A stretch of DNA of 64,000 bases from Marinobacter szutsaonensis (GCF_039523335.1 NZ_BAAAFC010000001.1:1302001-1366000), one strand, 5' to 3'; counted from the first letter of the stretch, positions 24,753 to 34,046 are shown. The notes: generated by a model from the sequence alone, not told the origin. Program-made: numbers and translations.

Positions 24753-25772
24753 TCAGGCGCCCGCGGTTTTACGAGCCTTTTCTCCTTGCAGACTCTTTCT
24801 TGCCTGAGCCTCGCGTTCAGCTTTCTTGCGGGCCTTGCGCTCGGCGATGATGCGGGCCGCTTCGCCGCCGACGTGTACTTCGCCACGCTCTTCGGCCAGG
24901 CGCATCTGCCGCTCGCGCTCCTTGAACCGGGCCTTCTGCTCTTCAGTCAGGGAGTCGATGCACTGATGGCAGCTGACGCCCTGCTCGTACTCGGGGCGCT
25001 GCTTGTCGTCCTCGGTAATCGGGCGGCGGCAGGCGTGGCACTGATCGTAATCGCCGCGCTCAAGCCGGTGGTTCACCGTTACCCGGTCATCAAACACAAA
25101 GCACTCCCCGTGCCAGAGACTCTGTTCTTCGGGTACGTCTTCCAGGTACTTCAGGATGCCGCCCTTGAGGTGATACACCTCATCGAAGCCCTGTTCCTTC
25201 AGGTACGCGGTGGATTTTTCGCAGCGGATACCACCGGTGCAGAACATCGCGACCTTCTTGTGCTTTGAAGGATCCAGGTTTTCCTTCACGTACTCGGGGA
25301 ATTCACGGAAGGTGTCGGTGGACGGATTAACGGCGTTCTTGAAGGTGCCGATCTCCACTTCGTACTGGTTGCGGGTGTCGATCAGCAGCACTTCCGGATC
25401 GGAGATCAGGTCGTTCCACTCTTTCGGCTCCACGTAGGTGCCGACCACGCGTTTCGGGTCGATGCCTTCCACACCCATGGTGACGATCTCTTTCTTGAGC
25501 TTCACTTTGGTGCGTTTGAACGGCTGGATGTCGACAAAGGATTCTTTGTAGTCGATGCCGTCGAAACGCTCGTCGCTAGCGATCCAGGCTTTGACCGCGT
25601 CAATGCCTTCCCGGCTGCCGGCGATGGTGCCGTTGATGCCCTCGCGGGCCAGCAGCAGGGTGCCGTGGACGTCTTTTTCCAGCATCAGGTTCAGCAGGGG
25701 CTGGCGTAGGTCTTTGTAATCGTTCAGGACTGCGAACTTGTAGAGTGCGCAGACTACAACTTCATTGCTCAT
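24753..25772 (-). CDS. trhO: tRNA uridine(34) hydroxylase TrhO (YceA)
   Basis: This 339-residue rhodanese-related enzyme performs oxygen-dependent hydroxylation of U34 in tRNA, the first step to 5-methoxyuridine and cmo5U. An acylphosphatase-like N-terminal domain (residues 1-95, [15 protein letters not shown]) precedes a rhodanese domain with the active-site loop [10 protein letters not shown] (Cys178). A Cys-rich segment with CHACRRP and CHQC follows, and a basic coiled-coil tail (from about 280). The charged tail is longer than in E. coli. Confidence 0.92.
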   Translation of the reverse strand: MSNEVVVCALYKFAVLNDYKDLRQPLLNLMLEKDVHGTLLLAREGINGTIAGSREGIDAVKAWIASDERFDGIDYKESFVDIQPFKRTKVKLKKEIVTMGVEGIDPKRVVGTYVEPKEWNDLISDPEVLLIDTRNQYEVEIGTFKNAVNPSTDTFREFPEYVKENLDPSKHKKVAMFCTGGIRCEKSTAYLKEQGFDEVYHLKGGILKYLEDVPEEQSLWHGECFVFDDRVTVNHRLERGDYDQCHACRRPITEDDKQRPEYEQGVSCHQCIDSLTEEQKARFKERERQMRLAEERGEVHVGGEAARIIAERKARKKAEREAQARKSLQGEKARKTAGA

Positions 25773-25944
25773 GGTTTTCTCCTGCGGGCCGGATCGTAAA
25801 TCCGGAGCATGGGTTTTAGTTCAATCGCGGGTTTCGCGAGGGCGCAAAGTTTAACCAACTTGGAGCCTCAAGCAAGTCCGGGATACACGCAGCCTTGAGG
25901 TAGACGGCCGCCCGCCAACGGCAATCCCCCTGGCGGGCTACTTA

Positions 25945-26673
25945 TCAGTCAGCCTGCTTATTCAGTTCGCGCTCAACTACCGCGGAAAGCTGGCCCCAGC
26001 CGGGACGCGTCAGCTGGATGTTGTCCACGTAAACCGTCGGAGTTCCCAGCACCCGCAGCTGGGTAGCTGCCTGACGGCTCTGCTCCACATCCTCGCGGTG
26101 CAGCTCGGATTCCATGCAGTTCTGGAAACGGCGCTCGTTCAGGCCCAGGTCACCGGCGTAGCGGGTGAAGGTAGCTACCGGATCATTGGAGCCGCTCCAC
26201 TCGGTCTGGCTGCCGTAGAGCTGATCGTGCATTTGCCAGTAGGCGTCCTGGTCTCCGGCGCAGCGGGCGGCGAGGGCTGCGGGCATGGCGTTGTCGTGTT
26301 GCTGTAGGGGCAGGTCGAAGTAGACGAAGCGGACTTTGCCGGTTTCGACGTATTCCTGTTTCAGGCGCTGGCTCGCTTCGGAGAAGCGGCCGCAGGCGGG
26401 GCACTGGTAGTCGGCAAATTCCCGAACGACCACGGGAGCGTTTTCGTCACCGACCGAGACACCGAACTGGTCTAGCTGTGCCGGGAAGGGTTGGGCGTCA
26501 GGCGCGGCTACAGGCAAGGCGTCGGAGGTGGGCTCTGGCGCCGAGGTGAGGAAATACAGGCCTACAATGACGGCGATGGCAACGACGGCGGCGATGCCGA
26601 TGATGGGGCCTCGATTGCCGGTCTTGCGGGAGGATGGTGTTCCGGTTTGCTTGCGGCGTTTCGCTTCACCCAT
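25945..26673 (-). CDS. Membrane-anchored DsbA-family thiol oxidoreductase
   Basis: This 242-residue protein has a short basic cytoplasmic N-terminus (MGEAKRRKQTG), one membrane segment (about 24-45: IIGIAAVVAIAVIVGLYFL) and a periplasmic thioredoxin fold with the CPAC active site (FADYQCPACGRF) and cis-proline loop GTPTVYV. This is the DsbA/Com1-like layout with four additional residues around the helical insertion. It probably oxidises or isomerises periplasmic disulfides. The start at 26673 is supported by AGGGAG 8 bp upstream; an earlier in-frame ATG would add 20 residues. Confidence 0.88.
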   Translation of the reverse strand: MGEAKRRKQTGTPSSRKTGNRGPIIGIAAVVAIAVIVGLYFLTSAPEPTSDALPVAAPDAQPFPAQLDQFGVSVGDENAPVVVREFADYQCPACGRFSEASQRLKQEYVETGKVRFVYFDLPLQQHDNAMPAALAARCAGDQDAYWQMHDQLYGSQTEWSGSNDPVATFTRYAGDLGLNERRFQNCMESELHREDVEQSRQAATQLRVLGTPTVYVDNIQLTRPGWGQLSAVVERELNKQAD

Positions 26674-26799
26674 GTCAGGGCTCCCTTTTGATTTTTGAAT
26701 GTTCCGATCCGATGGGCCATCCGTCGTTTGCACGGAGGCCGAGGCACGCTAAGATCCTTTATATCCTACAAAAGTTCCGATAAAAATTAAGGAAATGCC

Positions 26800-27765
26800 A
26801 TGCCATTGCCCTCCTCGCTTGCCGATTCCCTGTCACTGCCTCTTGTGGCGGCTCCCATGTTTCTCATTTCCGGTCCGGAAATGGCGATTGCCTGCTGCAA
26901 GGAGGGCATCGTGGGAAGTTTTCCGGCACTGAACCAACGCACCAGTGAGGGCTTCGAGCAGTGGCTGGTACAGATGCACGAGGAACTGGAGCAATTTCGC
27001 TCAGAGAACCCCGACGTCAGGGTGGCGCCCTGGGCGGTGAACCTGATTGTCCATCGCAGCAACCCGCGCTGGCAGGCGGATCTGGAGCTGTGCGTGAAGC
27101 ACAAGGTGCCTATGGTGATTACGTCCCTGGGCGCCGCCAGCCAGGTGGTAGATGCGGTGCACAGTTATGGCGGGCTGGTGTTTCACGATGTCACCAATCA
27201 GAAGCACGCCCGCAAGGCGGCCGAGGCTGGCGTGGATGGCATTATTGCCGTCGCCGCCGGAGCCGGTGGCCACGCCGGCACCATCAATCCATTTGTGCTC
27301 GTGCATGAAATCCGGGAGGTGTTTGACGGCACCATCCTTCTGGCCGGTGGCCTGTCCCATGGGGAGGATATTCTGGCGGCTCAGGCGCTGGGTGCGGACC
27401 TGGCCTATGTCGGTACGCGGTTTATTAACACCACGGAATCGCAGGCGGAGGACGCCTACCGGAATATGATTATCGAGGCGGTGTCGGCCGACATCATCCA
27501 CACTCCTGCTGTCTCCGGTGTACCCGCCAGCTTCATGCGCCAGAGTCTGGAGGCCGCGGGCTACGACATGGAAAAACTCAGTCAGGCCGGTGACGTCAAT
27601 TACGGCGAGAAGCTGAAGCCGGTGGATGACGAGGCCAAGGCCTGGAAGACCGTGTGGTCCGCCGGCCAGGGCGTGAGCCAGATCCACGACGTGCTGAGCG
27701 TATCAGACCTCGTGGATCGGCTTAACAAGGAATACCGGGAGGCGCGCTCCCGGGTTTGTGGTTGA
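26800..27765 (+). CDS. Nitronate monooxygenase
   Basis: This 321-residue FMN enzyme of the NPD/2-nitropropane dioxygenase family contains VAAPMFLISGPEMAIACCKEG, the phosphate-binding region AAGAGGHAGTINPF with the catalytic His, and LAGGLSHGEDILAAQALGADLAYVGTRF. It oxidises toxic propionate-3-nitronate. TAAGGA precedes the ATG. It converges with the DUF5666 gene; its stop codon lies inside a shared terminator-like stem. Confidence 0.9.
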   Translation: MPLPSSLADSLSLPLVAAPMFLISGPEMAIACCKEGIVGSFPALNQRTSEGFEQWLVQMHEELEQFRSENPDVRVAPWAVNLIVHRSNPRWQADLELCVKHKVPMVITSLGAASQVVDAVHSYGGLVFHDVTNQKHARKAAEAGVDGIIAVAAGAGGHAGTINPFVLVHEIREVFDGTILLAGGLSHGEDILAAQALGADLAYVGTRFINTTESQAEDAYRNMIIEAVSADIIHTPAVSGVPASFMRQSLEAAGYDMEKLSQAGDVNYGEKLKPVDDEAKAWKTVWSAGQGVSQIHDVLSVSDLVDRLNKEYREARSRVCG

Positions 27766-27784
27766 GGCCGACTTTCCGGCCTCA
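27763..27784. terminator. Shared stem-loop between convergent genes
   Basis: TGAGGCCG and CGGCCTCA pair perfectly around ACTTTC. The stem contains the stop codon of the nitronate monooxygenase gene on one side and that of the DUF5666 gene on the other. There is no long T run, so termination efficiency is uncertain, but the placement suits a bidirectional terminator. Confidence 0.5.
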
Positions 27785-29323
27785 GTTGTCATTATCTTCG
27801 GATTCAAGCTCGATTTCGTCAGCCGTGTAGGGCGGCTGGCCACTGGCGGCGCTGGTGTATTCAACCTCAACGAACACCGCCTCACCGGCGCTGAAATCGC
27901 TGTAGATCGTGCCTCTGTCCGAGTCGTAGACTAACCCGACATCCCCGATCCTGATTCCCAGAACTTCGATGAAGCTCGGGATAGAACTCATATCCCGAAC
28001 CTGTCCCTCAAGCTCGAACAGAGTTCTGTCGGCGAGATCGGCGTTCTCGTTATCGACCTCGATCTTCAGGGCCTCGAGGTAATTCAGATCGCCGGACAGG
28101 CGGTCTATACCTTTTACTTCCAGCATGCGTTCCTCGGGAATCTGATCAAAGCGAATGCGCTGATCACCCTCTTCCAGAGTCACGATAGTCCTCGACGTTG
28201 CCTGCACCAGAACGCCACCGATTCTGAGCGTCTGGACGGCTGTCGACAATGAGCCGGGTGTCATCACCCCTTTCACCTCGCCATTGGCATCGCGCAGTTC
28301 GATTTCGGTTGCCAACACGTTACCAGTATCACTGAGCGCCCCCTCCACCTGGATGAGCAGACCGGGCTGCAGATCTCCGACAGTCAGTCCATCGTCCAGC
28401 TCGGTCTGGTCGTCCACGAAGACGGTGCGACCAGCCATGGTGAAGGTGCCTGACTGGGAGTCGATGCCCGCCGGTACGAACCCGCTCAGGACCACATTGG
28501 TCAGTTCAATATCCTCACCATCGGTCCCCTCGTAACGGCGGGTATCATCCCTGTCGATGGAGCGTGCAGTCAGCGTCAAGCCACTGAGGCTGCCCTCCAC
28601 CTCCAGCGATTCAGCGGATTGGAGGTCCGCCTCGGTGAGACCGGAACCGAAAATCACCGAGCCATCGTCGTATTCAACCAGAATGGAACCGATCCGGAAC
28701 TGGTTGAGATCGATGTCGACGTCGGAAACCCGTCCCTCCAGTTCGACATCGTTGAGGTCCTCGGCAATCACCGCCAGGTACCCGGCTCTGTAGCTGCCAT
28801 CTGGCTGCTGCCAGGCGCTGATCCGGAGGGTCTGACCGACATCCTGCTGGGCAAGCAGCGAAGCAAAAGTGGTGCCCCGCACCACGGTCTGACGGTCAAC
28901 CCGGACGCTCTGGTCCAGGACGGTCGCGGTCACGAACTCGCCCGCACCGGATGGATCCGGCTCAAGTGCGGTAAGGGGGCCTCGGAGGGTATCGTCATAC
29001 TCGAGGCTATCGGCGGTACCCTCGTTGGTGTCGAGCCACTGCCCTTCAACCCTCAGGATCATCCCCTCGCTGAGCAAGTCCTCAGAGGTGATGCCATCGT
29101 CACTGATCACCGTGCGATTGGGGATCTCGGAGGTATCGAACCGCACCCCGTTAACAAACACACTTCCGAACCCGGACACGGGCCCGACGCTGGAGCCGGT
29201 CCCGCGGATGCCTCCATCCGCAACTCCAAGATCTGTGCCACCACCGCCGCAAGCGGTAAGGAGGCCGAAGGCCACTGTGCTAGCGGTCAGTCCGATTGAT
29301 CGATTCAGCAATTTGCGTTTCAT
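27782..29323 (-). CDS. DUF5666 repeat lipoprotein (second of the pair)
   Basis: This 513-residue predicted lipoprotein (signal peptide with lipobox LLTACGGGG, Cys25) continues with SSVGPVSGFGSVFVNGVRF, followed by a chain of DUF5666 small beta domains (about 60-90 residues each; repeated phrases ILRVEG, IQVEG and VLVQA). It is acidic, as is usual in marine bacteria. It is a paralogue of the protein encoded at 30239-31675. Its start overlaps the DUF6502 stop by 4 bp, so the two are translationally coupled. Function unknown; probably at the outer membrane or surface. Confidence 0.82.
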   Translation of the reverse strand: MKRKLLNRSIGLTASTVAFGLLTACGGGGTDLGVADGGIRGTGSSVGPVSGFGSVFVNGVRFDTSEIPNRTVISDDGITSEDLLSEGMILRVEGQWLDTNEGTADSLEYDDTLRGPLTALEPDPSGAGEFVTATVLDQSVRVDRQTVVRGTTFASLLAQQDVGQTLRISAWQQPDGSYRAGYLAVIAEDLNDVELEGRVSDVDIDLNQFRIGSILVEYDDGSVIFGSGLTEADLQSAESLEVEGSLSGLTLTARSIDRDDTRRYEGTDGEDIELTNVVLSGFVPAGIDSQSGTFTMAGRTVFVDDQTELDDGLTVGDLQPGLLIQVEGALSDTGNVLATEIELRDANGEVKGVMTPGSLSTAVQTLRIGGVLVQATSRTIVTLEEGDQRIRFDQIPEERMLEVKGIDRLSGDLNYLEALKIEVDNENADLADRTLFELEGQVRDMSSIPSFIEVLGIRIGDVGLVYDSDRGTIYSDFSAGEAVFVEVEYTSAASGQPPYTADEIELESEDNDN

Positions 29324-30171
29324 TCGTCTCTCCCTGGCTGCACAGGATCTTCAAAGTAAAATATACTCACCCCGGTGCGAACGGGCTCGCCGGTGTGGTT
29401 GCCGGCACCTCCACCCGTAATACCCCGGTCATGGGGCCCGAGCCACTTGTCGAGCTGCTCAAGCAGGGCCTGGGACTGGGCTGCCGCATGAGCACGCCAC
29501 CGGTCCATGATCTCCGGAGGGATGTTGTCGTAGGTCAGTGTCCGCTGGAACAGGGGCTGCTGGCCCGACTCGCTACTTACAAGGTTATAGTCGATTGTGG
29601 CGACAAGGTCAGATACATCTTCCCCAAAAATCTGGAGCATCTCCTCACTGTCACCGGCCGGCACGTAGGCTCGCTGCTTGAGTTGAATCAGCCCCGAGTC
29701 GCTGTCCATGGACGCCACACCCACCCGGACCAGCTCGTCCAGAACCGCGCGGGGCGGGACGTCACCGCTGTATTGCTTGACCAGCTCACTGAAACTCAGC
29801 GAGCCCTCAAACGGCAGCAAAGCCGGATCGCCATCGCGGGCCTGGAAGGCTTCGTCATGCACCCAACCGGATACCACCCGGGAAGCGCGGTTGGCATGGG
29901 TGGTGGTCTCGCGTACCGGATTCTCCCCGGCAAGGATCTCGCGCTGGCGTTTGACTTCCTTGCGGGTCAGGCCGGTCATCACAGCGGCCCGGGAATCGGT
30001 GGGTTTACGGCGCCCATTGGAGAAATCCTCCATCGCCGCTTCGACATAGGCCCGTTTGACCAGGTCGGCGAATTCCCCGAAAGGGATGCCGTTGCGTAAC
30101 AGCAACCTCGCCAGCGGGCGCAGGATGCGGAAGAGGGCCTGGTGCAGGGGCTTGGTATCGGTGTCGTTCAT
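29320..30171 (-). CDS. DUF6502 family protein, possible DNA-binding regulator
   Basis: This 283-residue soluble protein begins MNDTDTKPLHQALFRILRPL. The region around residues 30-80 (FGEFADLVKRAYVEAA, then SRAAVMTGLTRKEVKRQRE) reads like a winged helix-turn-helix. The rest is helical with no catalytic motif. It sits between two DUF5666 lipoprotein genes and is coupled to the second. A TTGGGA-N6-TCCCAA palindrome touches its start codon, leaving no room for a normal Shine-Dalgarno, so its mRNA may be leaderless or its start may lie further in. A role as autoregulator is my inference. Confidence 0.7.
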   Translation of the reverse strand: MNDTDTKPLHQALFRILRPLARLLLRNGIPFGEFADLVKRAYVEAAMEDFSNGRRKPTDSRAAVMTGLTRKEVKRQREILAGENPVRETTTHANRASRVVSGWVHDEAFQARDGDPALLPFEGSLSFSELVKQYSGDVPPRAVLDELVRVGVASMDSDSGLIQLKQRAYVPAGDSEEMLQIFGEDVSDLVATIDYNLVSSESGQQPLFQRTLTYDNIPPEIMDRWRAHAAAQSQALLEQLDKWLGPHDRGITGGGAGNHTGEPVRTGVSIFYFEDPVQPGRDE

Positions 30172-30173
30172 CT

Positions 30174-30191
30174 TTGGGATTGTATTCCCAA
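30174..30191. promoter_or_regulatory. TTGGGA-N6-TCCCAA palindrome upstream of DUF6502
   Basis: A perfect 6-6-6 inverted repeat with an AT-rich centre ends 3 bp before the DUF6502 start codon. TACAAT inside it, on the minus strand, could serve as a -10 element for a leaderless transcript. The same palindrome occurs twice upstream of the first DUF5666 gene. Confidence 0.55.
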
Positions 30192-30238
30192 GGTAGACCC
30201 GAAGCCAGAGCGCGGTTACCCGCGCCCCGGCGAAGGCG

Positions 30239-31675
30239 TCAATCGTCGAGACTACCGGTCAGCTGGTACTGGCCGCCGGATGTTGCCGCATATTCCACCT
30301 CGACCTCATCGCCGACAGAGATACCGGACAGGCTGTACCCATTGGCCAGGATCTCCAGGTTCATCAATGTGATAGAGGTACCGGAGACAGCCGTTACCCG
30401 GCCTTCCAGTTCGAAATCATTATCGTCGTCCTCATCGTCCCGCTCGATACTGATGGCTTCGAGGTAACCGCCCTCGTCGTCACGTTGGCGCCCCTCGATC
30501 TCGAGGTACTCACCCACTGACAGACTGGCGAGATCGTCGACCCGGTCACGGCTGTCATCGTCCTCGCTGTCATCATCGCGGATCAGGGTGGCACCGCTCA
30601 GACGCACCTCTACCCCACTCACCACGAGCCGCTCAGCATCCAGATCAATGGACTCGATCACACCATCCAGCTCGGCATCGCCATCCCGACCTTCGACTTC
30701 CTCGGCGACCAGGACGCCATTGCGGAACTCACCCTCGACCTTGACCCGCAATCCATTCTGGAGGCTGTCCCGACTCAGATCGTCGAATTCAGTGTCGGAG
30801 GTCAGCCGAACGGTGACCCCATTAATTTCAAACTGGCCAGCCGCGGCATCGTAGCTGGCAATGTCACCGGCGACTTCGGCATCGTCATCATCGTCAAACA
30901 GATCGTCTTCGTCGTCGATTTCCTCGGCGAGCAAGGTATCGCCGGCGGCGTTCAGTTGGCCTTCCACCTCAACCACGAGGCCATTTTCAAGGGCATCAAG
31001 ACTGAAGTCGTCATCAGCAACCGCGCTGGTGTAATCCACCTTGAAGCCATTGATCGTGAAAGTCTGGGCTTCCGGATCCAGGTCGGCCACCACTCCTTCA
31101 AGCTCGACTTCGTTGGCATCGTCCAAGCTGTCTCCGAGAGGGCGAACACTCACGTAAGCTGCCTGGAATCGACCATCATCCAGGCGCCAGCCGCTGACCC
31201 GCACCTGGTAGGCGGTCGGATCGCTGGCCAAAGTTACCGGGCTTACGCCGCCAAAAGCCGTCTGGCCATCCAGCAATACGGTCTGTCCCAGGAGCTCAAG
31301 CTGCCCGGTCCGGTTGACGTCATCCCAGCTTGCGTTGGTGACGGGTCCACGCAGGGTATCGTCATAGCTCACAAGACGAGCCTCACCCTCGCCATCATCG
31401 TCCCAGCTACCGTTGACCTTGAGGATCATGCCCTTCTCGAGCTGATCCTCACGCTCGATGCCGTCATCACTGTCGACACTGCCATCAGTCCGGAACCGCG
31501 TTCCGTTGACATACACGCTGCCGAAGCCGGTGACCGGGCCGACGCTGGTGCCATCTGAGGTAGTGCTGACTGTGTCTGTGGAGGAGCTGCCGCCACCACC
31601 GCACGCCGCAAGTGAGCCGGCCAGGGCGCCGGTTAGGGCAAGTTTTACTGCCAGAGTCAGGGGATTGTGTTTCAT
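30239..31675 (-). CDS. DUF5666 repeat lipoprotein (first of the pair)
   Basis: This 478-residue predicted lipoprotein has the signal MKHNPLTLAVKLALTGALAG and lipobox SLAACGGGG. SVGPVTGFGSVYVNGTRF and successive DUF5666 domains follow, extremely rich in Asp and Glu, including runs such as DDEDDLFDDDDDAE that could bind calcium. The start at 31675 is chosen for the signal peptide and GGAGAAGA upstream. It leads the cluster with DUF6502 and the second DUF5666 gene, 67 bp apart. Function unknown. Confidence 0.82.
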   Translation of the reverse strand: MKHNPLTLAVKLALTGALAGSLAACGGGGSSSTDTVSTTSDGTSVGPVTGFGSVYVNGTRFRTDGSVDSDDGIEREDQLEKGMILKVNGSWDDDGEGEARLVSYDDTLRGPVTNASWDDVNRTGQLELLGQTVLLDGQTAFGGVSPVTLASDPTAYQVRVSGWRLDDGRFQAAYVSVRPLGDSLDDANEVELEGVVADLDPEAQTFTINGFKVDYTSAVADDDFSLDALENGLVVEVEGQLNAAGDTLLAEEIDDEDDLFDDDDDAEVAGDIASYDAAAGQFEINGVTVRLTSDTEFDDLSRDSLQNGLRVKVEGEFRNGVLVAEEVEGRDGDAELDGVIESIDLDAERLVVSGVEVRLSGATLIRDDDSEDDDSRDRVDDLASLSVGEYLEIEGRQRDDEGGYLEAISIERDDEDDDNDFELEGRVTAVSGTSITLMNLEILANGYSLSGISVGDEVEVEYAATSGGQYQLTGSLDD

Positions 31676-31731
31676 TGATCTTCTCCAGGCTGTTGCTTTT
31701 CGTTTTTTGCCGGCGGGGTGTTTTCCGGCTG

Positions 31732-31774
31732 TGGGATTTATTTCCCATTTTATTATTTGGGAATTTATTCCCAA
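31732..31774. promoter_or_regulatory. Tandem TGGGA-N6-TCCCA operators upstream of DUF5666
   Basis: Two palindromes, 31732-31747 (TGGGA, TTTATT, TCCCA) and 31757-31774 (TTGGGA, ATTTAT, TCCCAA), have centres about 26 bp apart. On the minus strand the TTGGGA of the distal copy can act as a -35 with TAAAAT 16 bp further as -10, so a protein bound here would block the promoter. Confidence 0.6.
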
Positions 31775-31832
31775 TTTATGAGGTTGTCCAGATTTTGATC
31801 ATTAAATTTTTGTGACGGTGGGAGGTGAAGGA

Positions 31833-32037
31833 GGGGTCAGAAGAAGGCTTTCTTCCGACCCCGGAGTTTGGGTTTGGCTGTGGAGTTTGAGGTTAAGGTG
31901 GGGTCAGAAGAAGGTTTTCTTCAGACCCCGAGGGGCCGTGAAGTTGGGGTCAGATGAAGGTTTTCATCTGACCCCGGGGTTTGACCTCGGAGTTGGGTGC
32001 CAAAGTCGGGGTCTGAAGAAAGCCTTCTTCTGACCCC
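31833..32037. repeat. 30-bp palindromic repeat cluster D1 (4 copies)
   Basis: Copies lie at 31833-31862 (one mutated base), 31900-31929, 31946-31975 and 32008-32037. Subtypes are AAGA, AAGA, ATGA, AAGA. Polarity is reverse-like, reverse, symmetric, forward. With the operators it fills the 437-bp gap between the DUF5666 gene and the small gene at 32113. Confidence 0.9.
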
Positions 32038-32112
32038 TTTTTCACGACCAAGGCTGTGAACTAATCCGCGCAGCGGGCGTACCTTTCTTAATCCAACCAA
32101 CCGGGAGCAACC

Positions 32113-32289
32113 ATGCTGGGATTTCTGAAAGGTGATCCGAAAAAGAAGCTCAAGAAAGCCTACGAGGACAAGCTCGCCAAGGCGCTCCATGCACAGCGGA
32201 ACGGGGATTTGCGCACGCACGGGACGTTGATGGAGGAGGCGGAGAAGATTTATGGGGAGTTGCAGGCTTTGGAGAAGGGGGAGAAGTGA
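32113..32289 (+). CDS. Small DUF6435-like protein
   Basis: This 58-residue, highly charged, helical protein starts MLGFLKGDPKKKLKKAYEDK and ends with ALEKGEK. It resembles a family of tiny proteins I know as DUF6435 (Lacal_2735-like), whose role is unknown. GGGAG lies 6 bp before the ATG. It stands alone between two clusters of 30-bp palindromes, which begin 24 bp after its stop. Low complexity does not explain it, because the pattern of K/E/A/L heptads fits an amphipathic helix pair. Confidence 0.75.
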   Translation: MLGFLKGDPKKKLKKAYEDKLAKALHAQRNGDLRTHGTLMEEAEKIYGELQALEKGEK

Positions 32290-32312
32290 AGGTGGGAGGT
32301 TGGCGTTAAGAT

Positions 32313-32518
32313 GGGGTCAGAAGAAGGCGTTCTTCAGACCTCGGGAGTTTGCTTGTGACTCCGAGTTTGGGTTTGTCTCTCGAGTTTGACGCCAGGATGG
32401 GGTCAGAAGAAGGTTTTCTGGCTGTGGGGTTTCGCGCTAAGGTGGGGTCAGAAGAAGGTTTTCTTCAGACCCCGGGGGCGGTGAACCTGGGGTCTGATGA
32501 ACGCTTTCATCTGACCCC
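32313..32518. repeat. 30-bp palindromic repeat cluster D2 (3 copies and one truncated copy)
   Basis: Copies lie at 32313-32342 (terminal CCTC instead of CCCC), 32444-32473 and 32489-32518, with a truncated copy at 32399-32419. Subtypes are AAGA, AAGA (truncated), AAGA, ATGA. Full copies run reverse, reverse, forward. The spacer 32343-32398 repeats phrases (GAGTTTG, GGGTTTG) also found in cluster D1, so D1 and D2 probably arose by duplication around the small gene. Confidence 0.88.
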
Positions 32519-32532
32519 GTCTTCAAGAGGTC

Positions 32533-32877
32533 TCACTCCCCCAGCAAATGCCGCAACTGCCGGTTGAGCCGGTCCACCTCCCGCCGCATCTCCTGCACTT
32601 CGTCGAGCAGATCCAGCGACATGGCGAGGCCCGGGAGGTTGATCTTGAGGTCCCTCTGCAGCCGCATAGCCTTGCGCAGGCGGCTCAGGGCGACGACGTC
32701 AAACTGCCACTGCCCTGCCTCGGAGACATCCTTCACGGGGGCGATGACGCCGTAGTTCACGAGCTTGATGACAAACTCGGCGTGGCAATCGCCCCGCTCG
32801 CAGATCTCGCGCAGGGTGAAGGTGCCGCCCTCGGAGTCCACCACTTCCACGGTCAGAATCTGGTCTTGCCTGGTCAT
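32533..32877 (-). CDS. cbpM: Chaperone modulator CbpM
   Basis: This 114-residue MerR-like protein begins with a short strand-rich segment, followed by a helix-turn-helix-like region (FTLREICERGDCHAEFVIKL) and a C-terminal coiled coil (DLLDEVQEMRREVDRLNRQL). CbpM binds the J-domain of CbpA and inhibits both its co-chaperone and DNA-binding activities. It follows cbpA by 13 bp, the standard cbpAM operon. Confidence 0.9.
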   Translation of the reverse strand: MTRQDQILTVEVVDSEGGTFTLREICERGDCHAEFVIKLVNYGVIAPVKDVSEAGQWQFDVVALSRLRKAMRLQRDLKINLPGLAMSLDLLDEVQEMRREVDRLNRQLRHLLGE

Positions 32878-32890
32878 TTCCTACCCCCGC

Positions 32891-33862
32891 TCAGACATGG
32901 AGCTTACTGCGTGGATTGAAGTTCTTCTCGGCCTCGGCCAGCTGCTCATAGAGCTTCTCGGCTTCCGGCGTGTGCTTTTCGGGCATGGCCACCTGCAGGA
33001 TCACAATCTGATCGCCCGGATGTTTACCAGGGAAGCCCTTACCCTTGAGTCGAAGCTTGCGGCCGCTGGTGGAGCCTTTGGGAACTTTCACATTCACCTT
33101 GGAGCCGACGGTGGGAACAGTCACGGTTGCGCCCAGTGCCGCCTCCCAGGGTGCGACCGGCACCGTGATCAGCACGTCTCGTCCTTCCACGGTGAAGTGC
33201 GGATGTGGCGCGAACTCGATCTCGATGAACAGATCCCCCGGCTCGCCCCCACCGATGCCCGGAGAACCCTGCCCCTTCAGGCGGATATGCTGGCCTTCGC
33301 GCATGCCGGCGGGGATTTTCACCTTCAGGGTTTTCTGCCTCGGAATCACCCGTCCATGTTCATCCGCCTCATGCACGGTGAACGACACCTGTTTCTCGCA
33401 ACCGTGAAACGCTTCCTCCAGGAACAGCGCGAGACGGGCATGAACGTCTTCACCACGCATACGCATGTTCTGGCGGAAACCGCCACCGCTGAAACCACCG
33501 GAAAAGCCACCGCGGCGCCCGCCACCGAAGATTTCCTCGAAGAAGTCACTGAACTGGCTGGCGTCGGCGTCTGTAAAGCCACCGCCACCAAAACCGGAAG
33601 CACTCTGCCAGCCGGGTGGTGGTTCGAACGATCCATCACTCCGGGCACCGTATTTACGTAACTGATCGTATTCGGCCCGTTTTTCGGGGTCTTTCAGGAC
33701 TTCATAGGCCTCGCCGACGTCCTTGAACTTTTCGTCGGCTTTCTCTTCCTTGCTGACGTCCGGATGGTACTTCCGCGCCAGCTTGCGGTAGGCCTTCTTG
33801 ATTTCCTCGGGGGTGGCAGACTCGCTCACACCAAGTACGGCGTAATAGTCTTTGAATTCCAT
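32891..33862 (-). CDS. cbpA: Curved-DNA-binding DnaJ-like co-chaperone CbpA
   Basis: This 323-residue protein has a J-domain at about 1-70 with HPD at 33-35 ([10 protein letters not shown]), a Gly/Phe-rich linker (about 75-130) and two beta-barrel substrate domains. There is no zinc-finger domain, which separates CbpA from DnaJ. The start at 33862 follows GAGGA and begins [12 protein letters not shown]; an upstream in-frame ATG adds five residues without support. It stimulates DnaK ATPase and is partnered by CbpM. Confidence 0.93.
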   Translation of the reverse strand: MEFKDYYAVLGVSESATPEEIKKAYRKLARKYHPDVSKEEKADEKFKDVGEAYEVLKDPEKRAEYDQLRKYGARSDGSFEPPPGWQSASGFGGGGFTDADASQFSDFFEEIFGGGRRGGFSGGFSGGGFRQNMRMRGEDVHARLALFLEEAFHGCEKQVSFTVHEADEHGRVIPRQKTLKVKIPAGMREGQHIRLKGQGSPGIGGGEPGDLFIEIEFAPHPHFTVEGRDVLITVPVAPWEAALGATVTVPTVGSKVNVKVPKGSTSGRKLRLKGKGFPGKHPGDQIVILQVAMPEKHTPEAEKLYEQLAEAEKNFNPRSKLHV

Positions 33863-34046
33863 TACGGTCCTCACCACTGGTTAATCGTTCTGAGCTTTTT
33901 GCTCGTTTGCTAACCACTATATTTGATGAGGTTCGGGAAATTACAAGGGCCGGCTGGTGTTTACTTGAGGTGGGTCAGGGTTGGGAGTTTTGGTTTCGCA
34001 GCCTGCGAGTCATGGTGGAAGCGCCGAGGTGGAGAGGCCAGACAAA

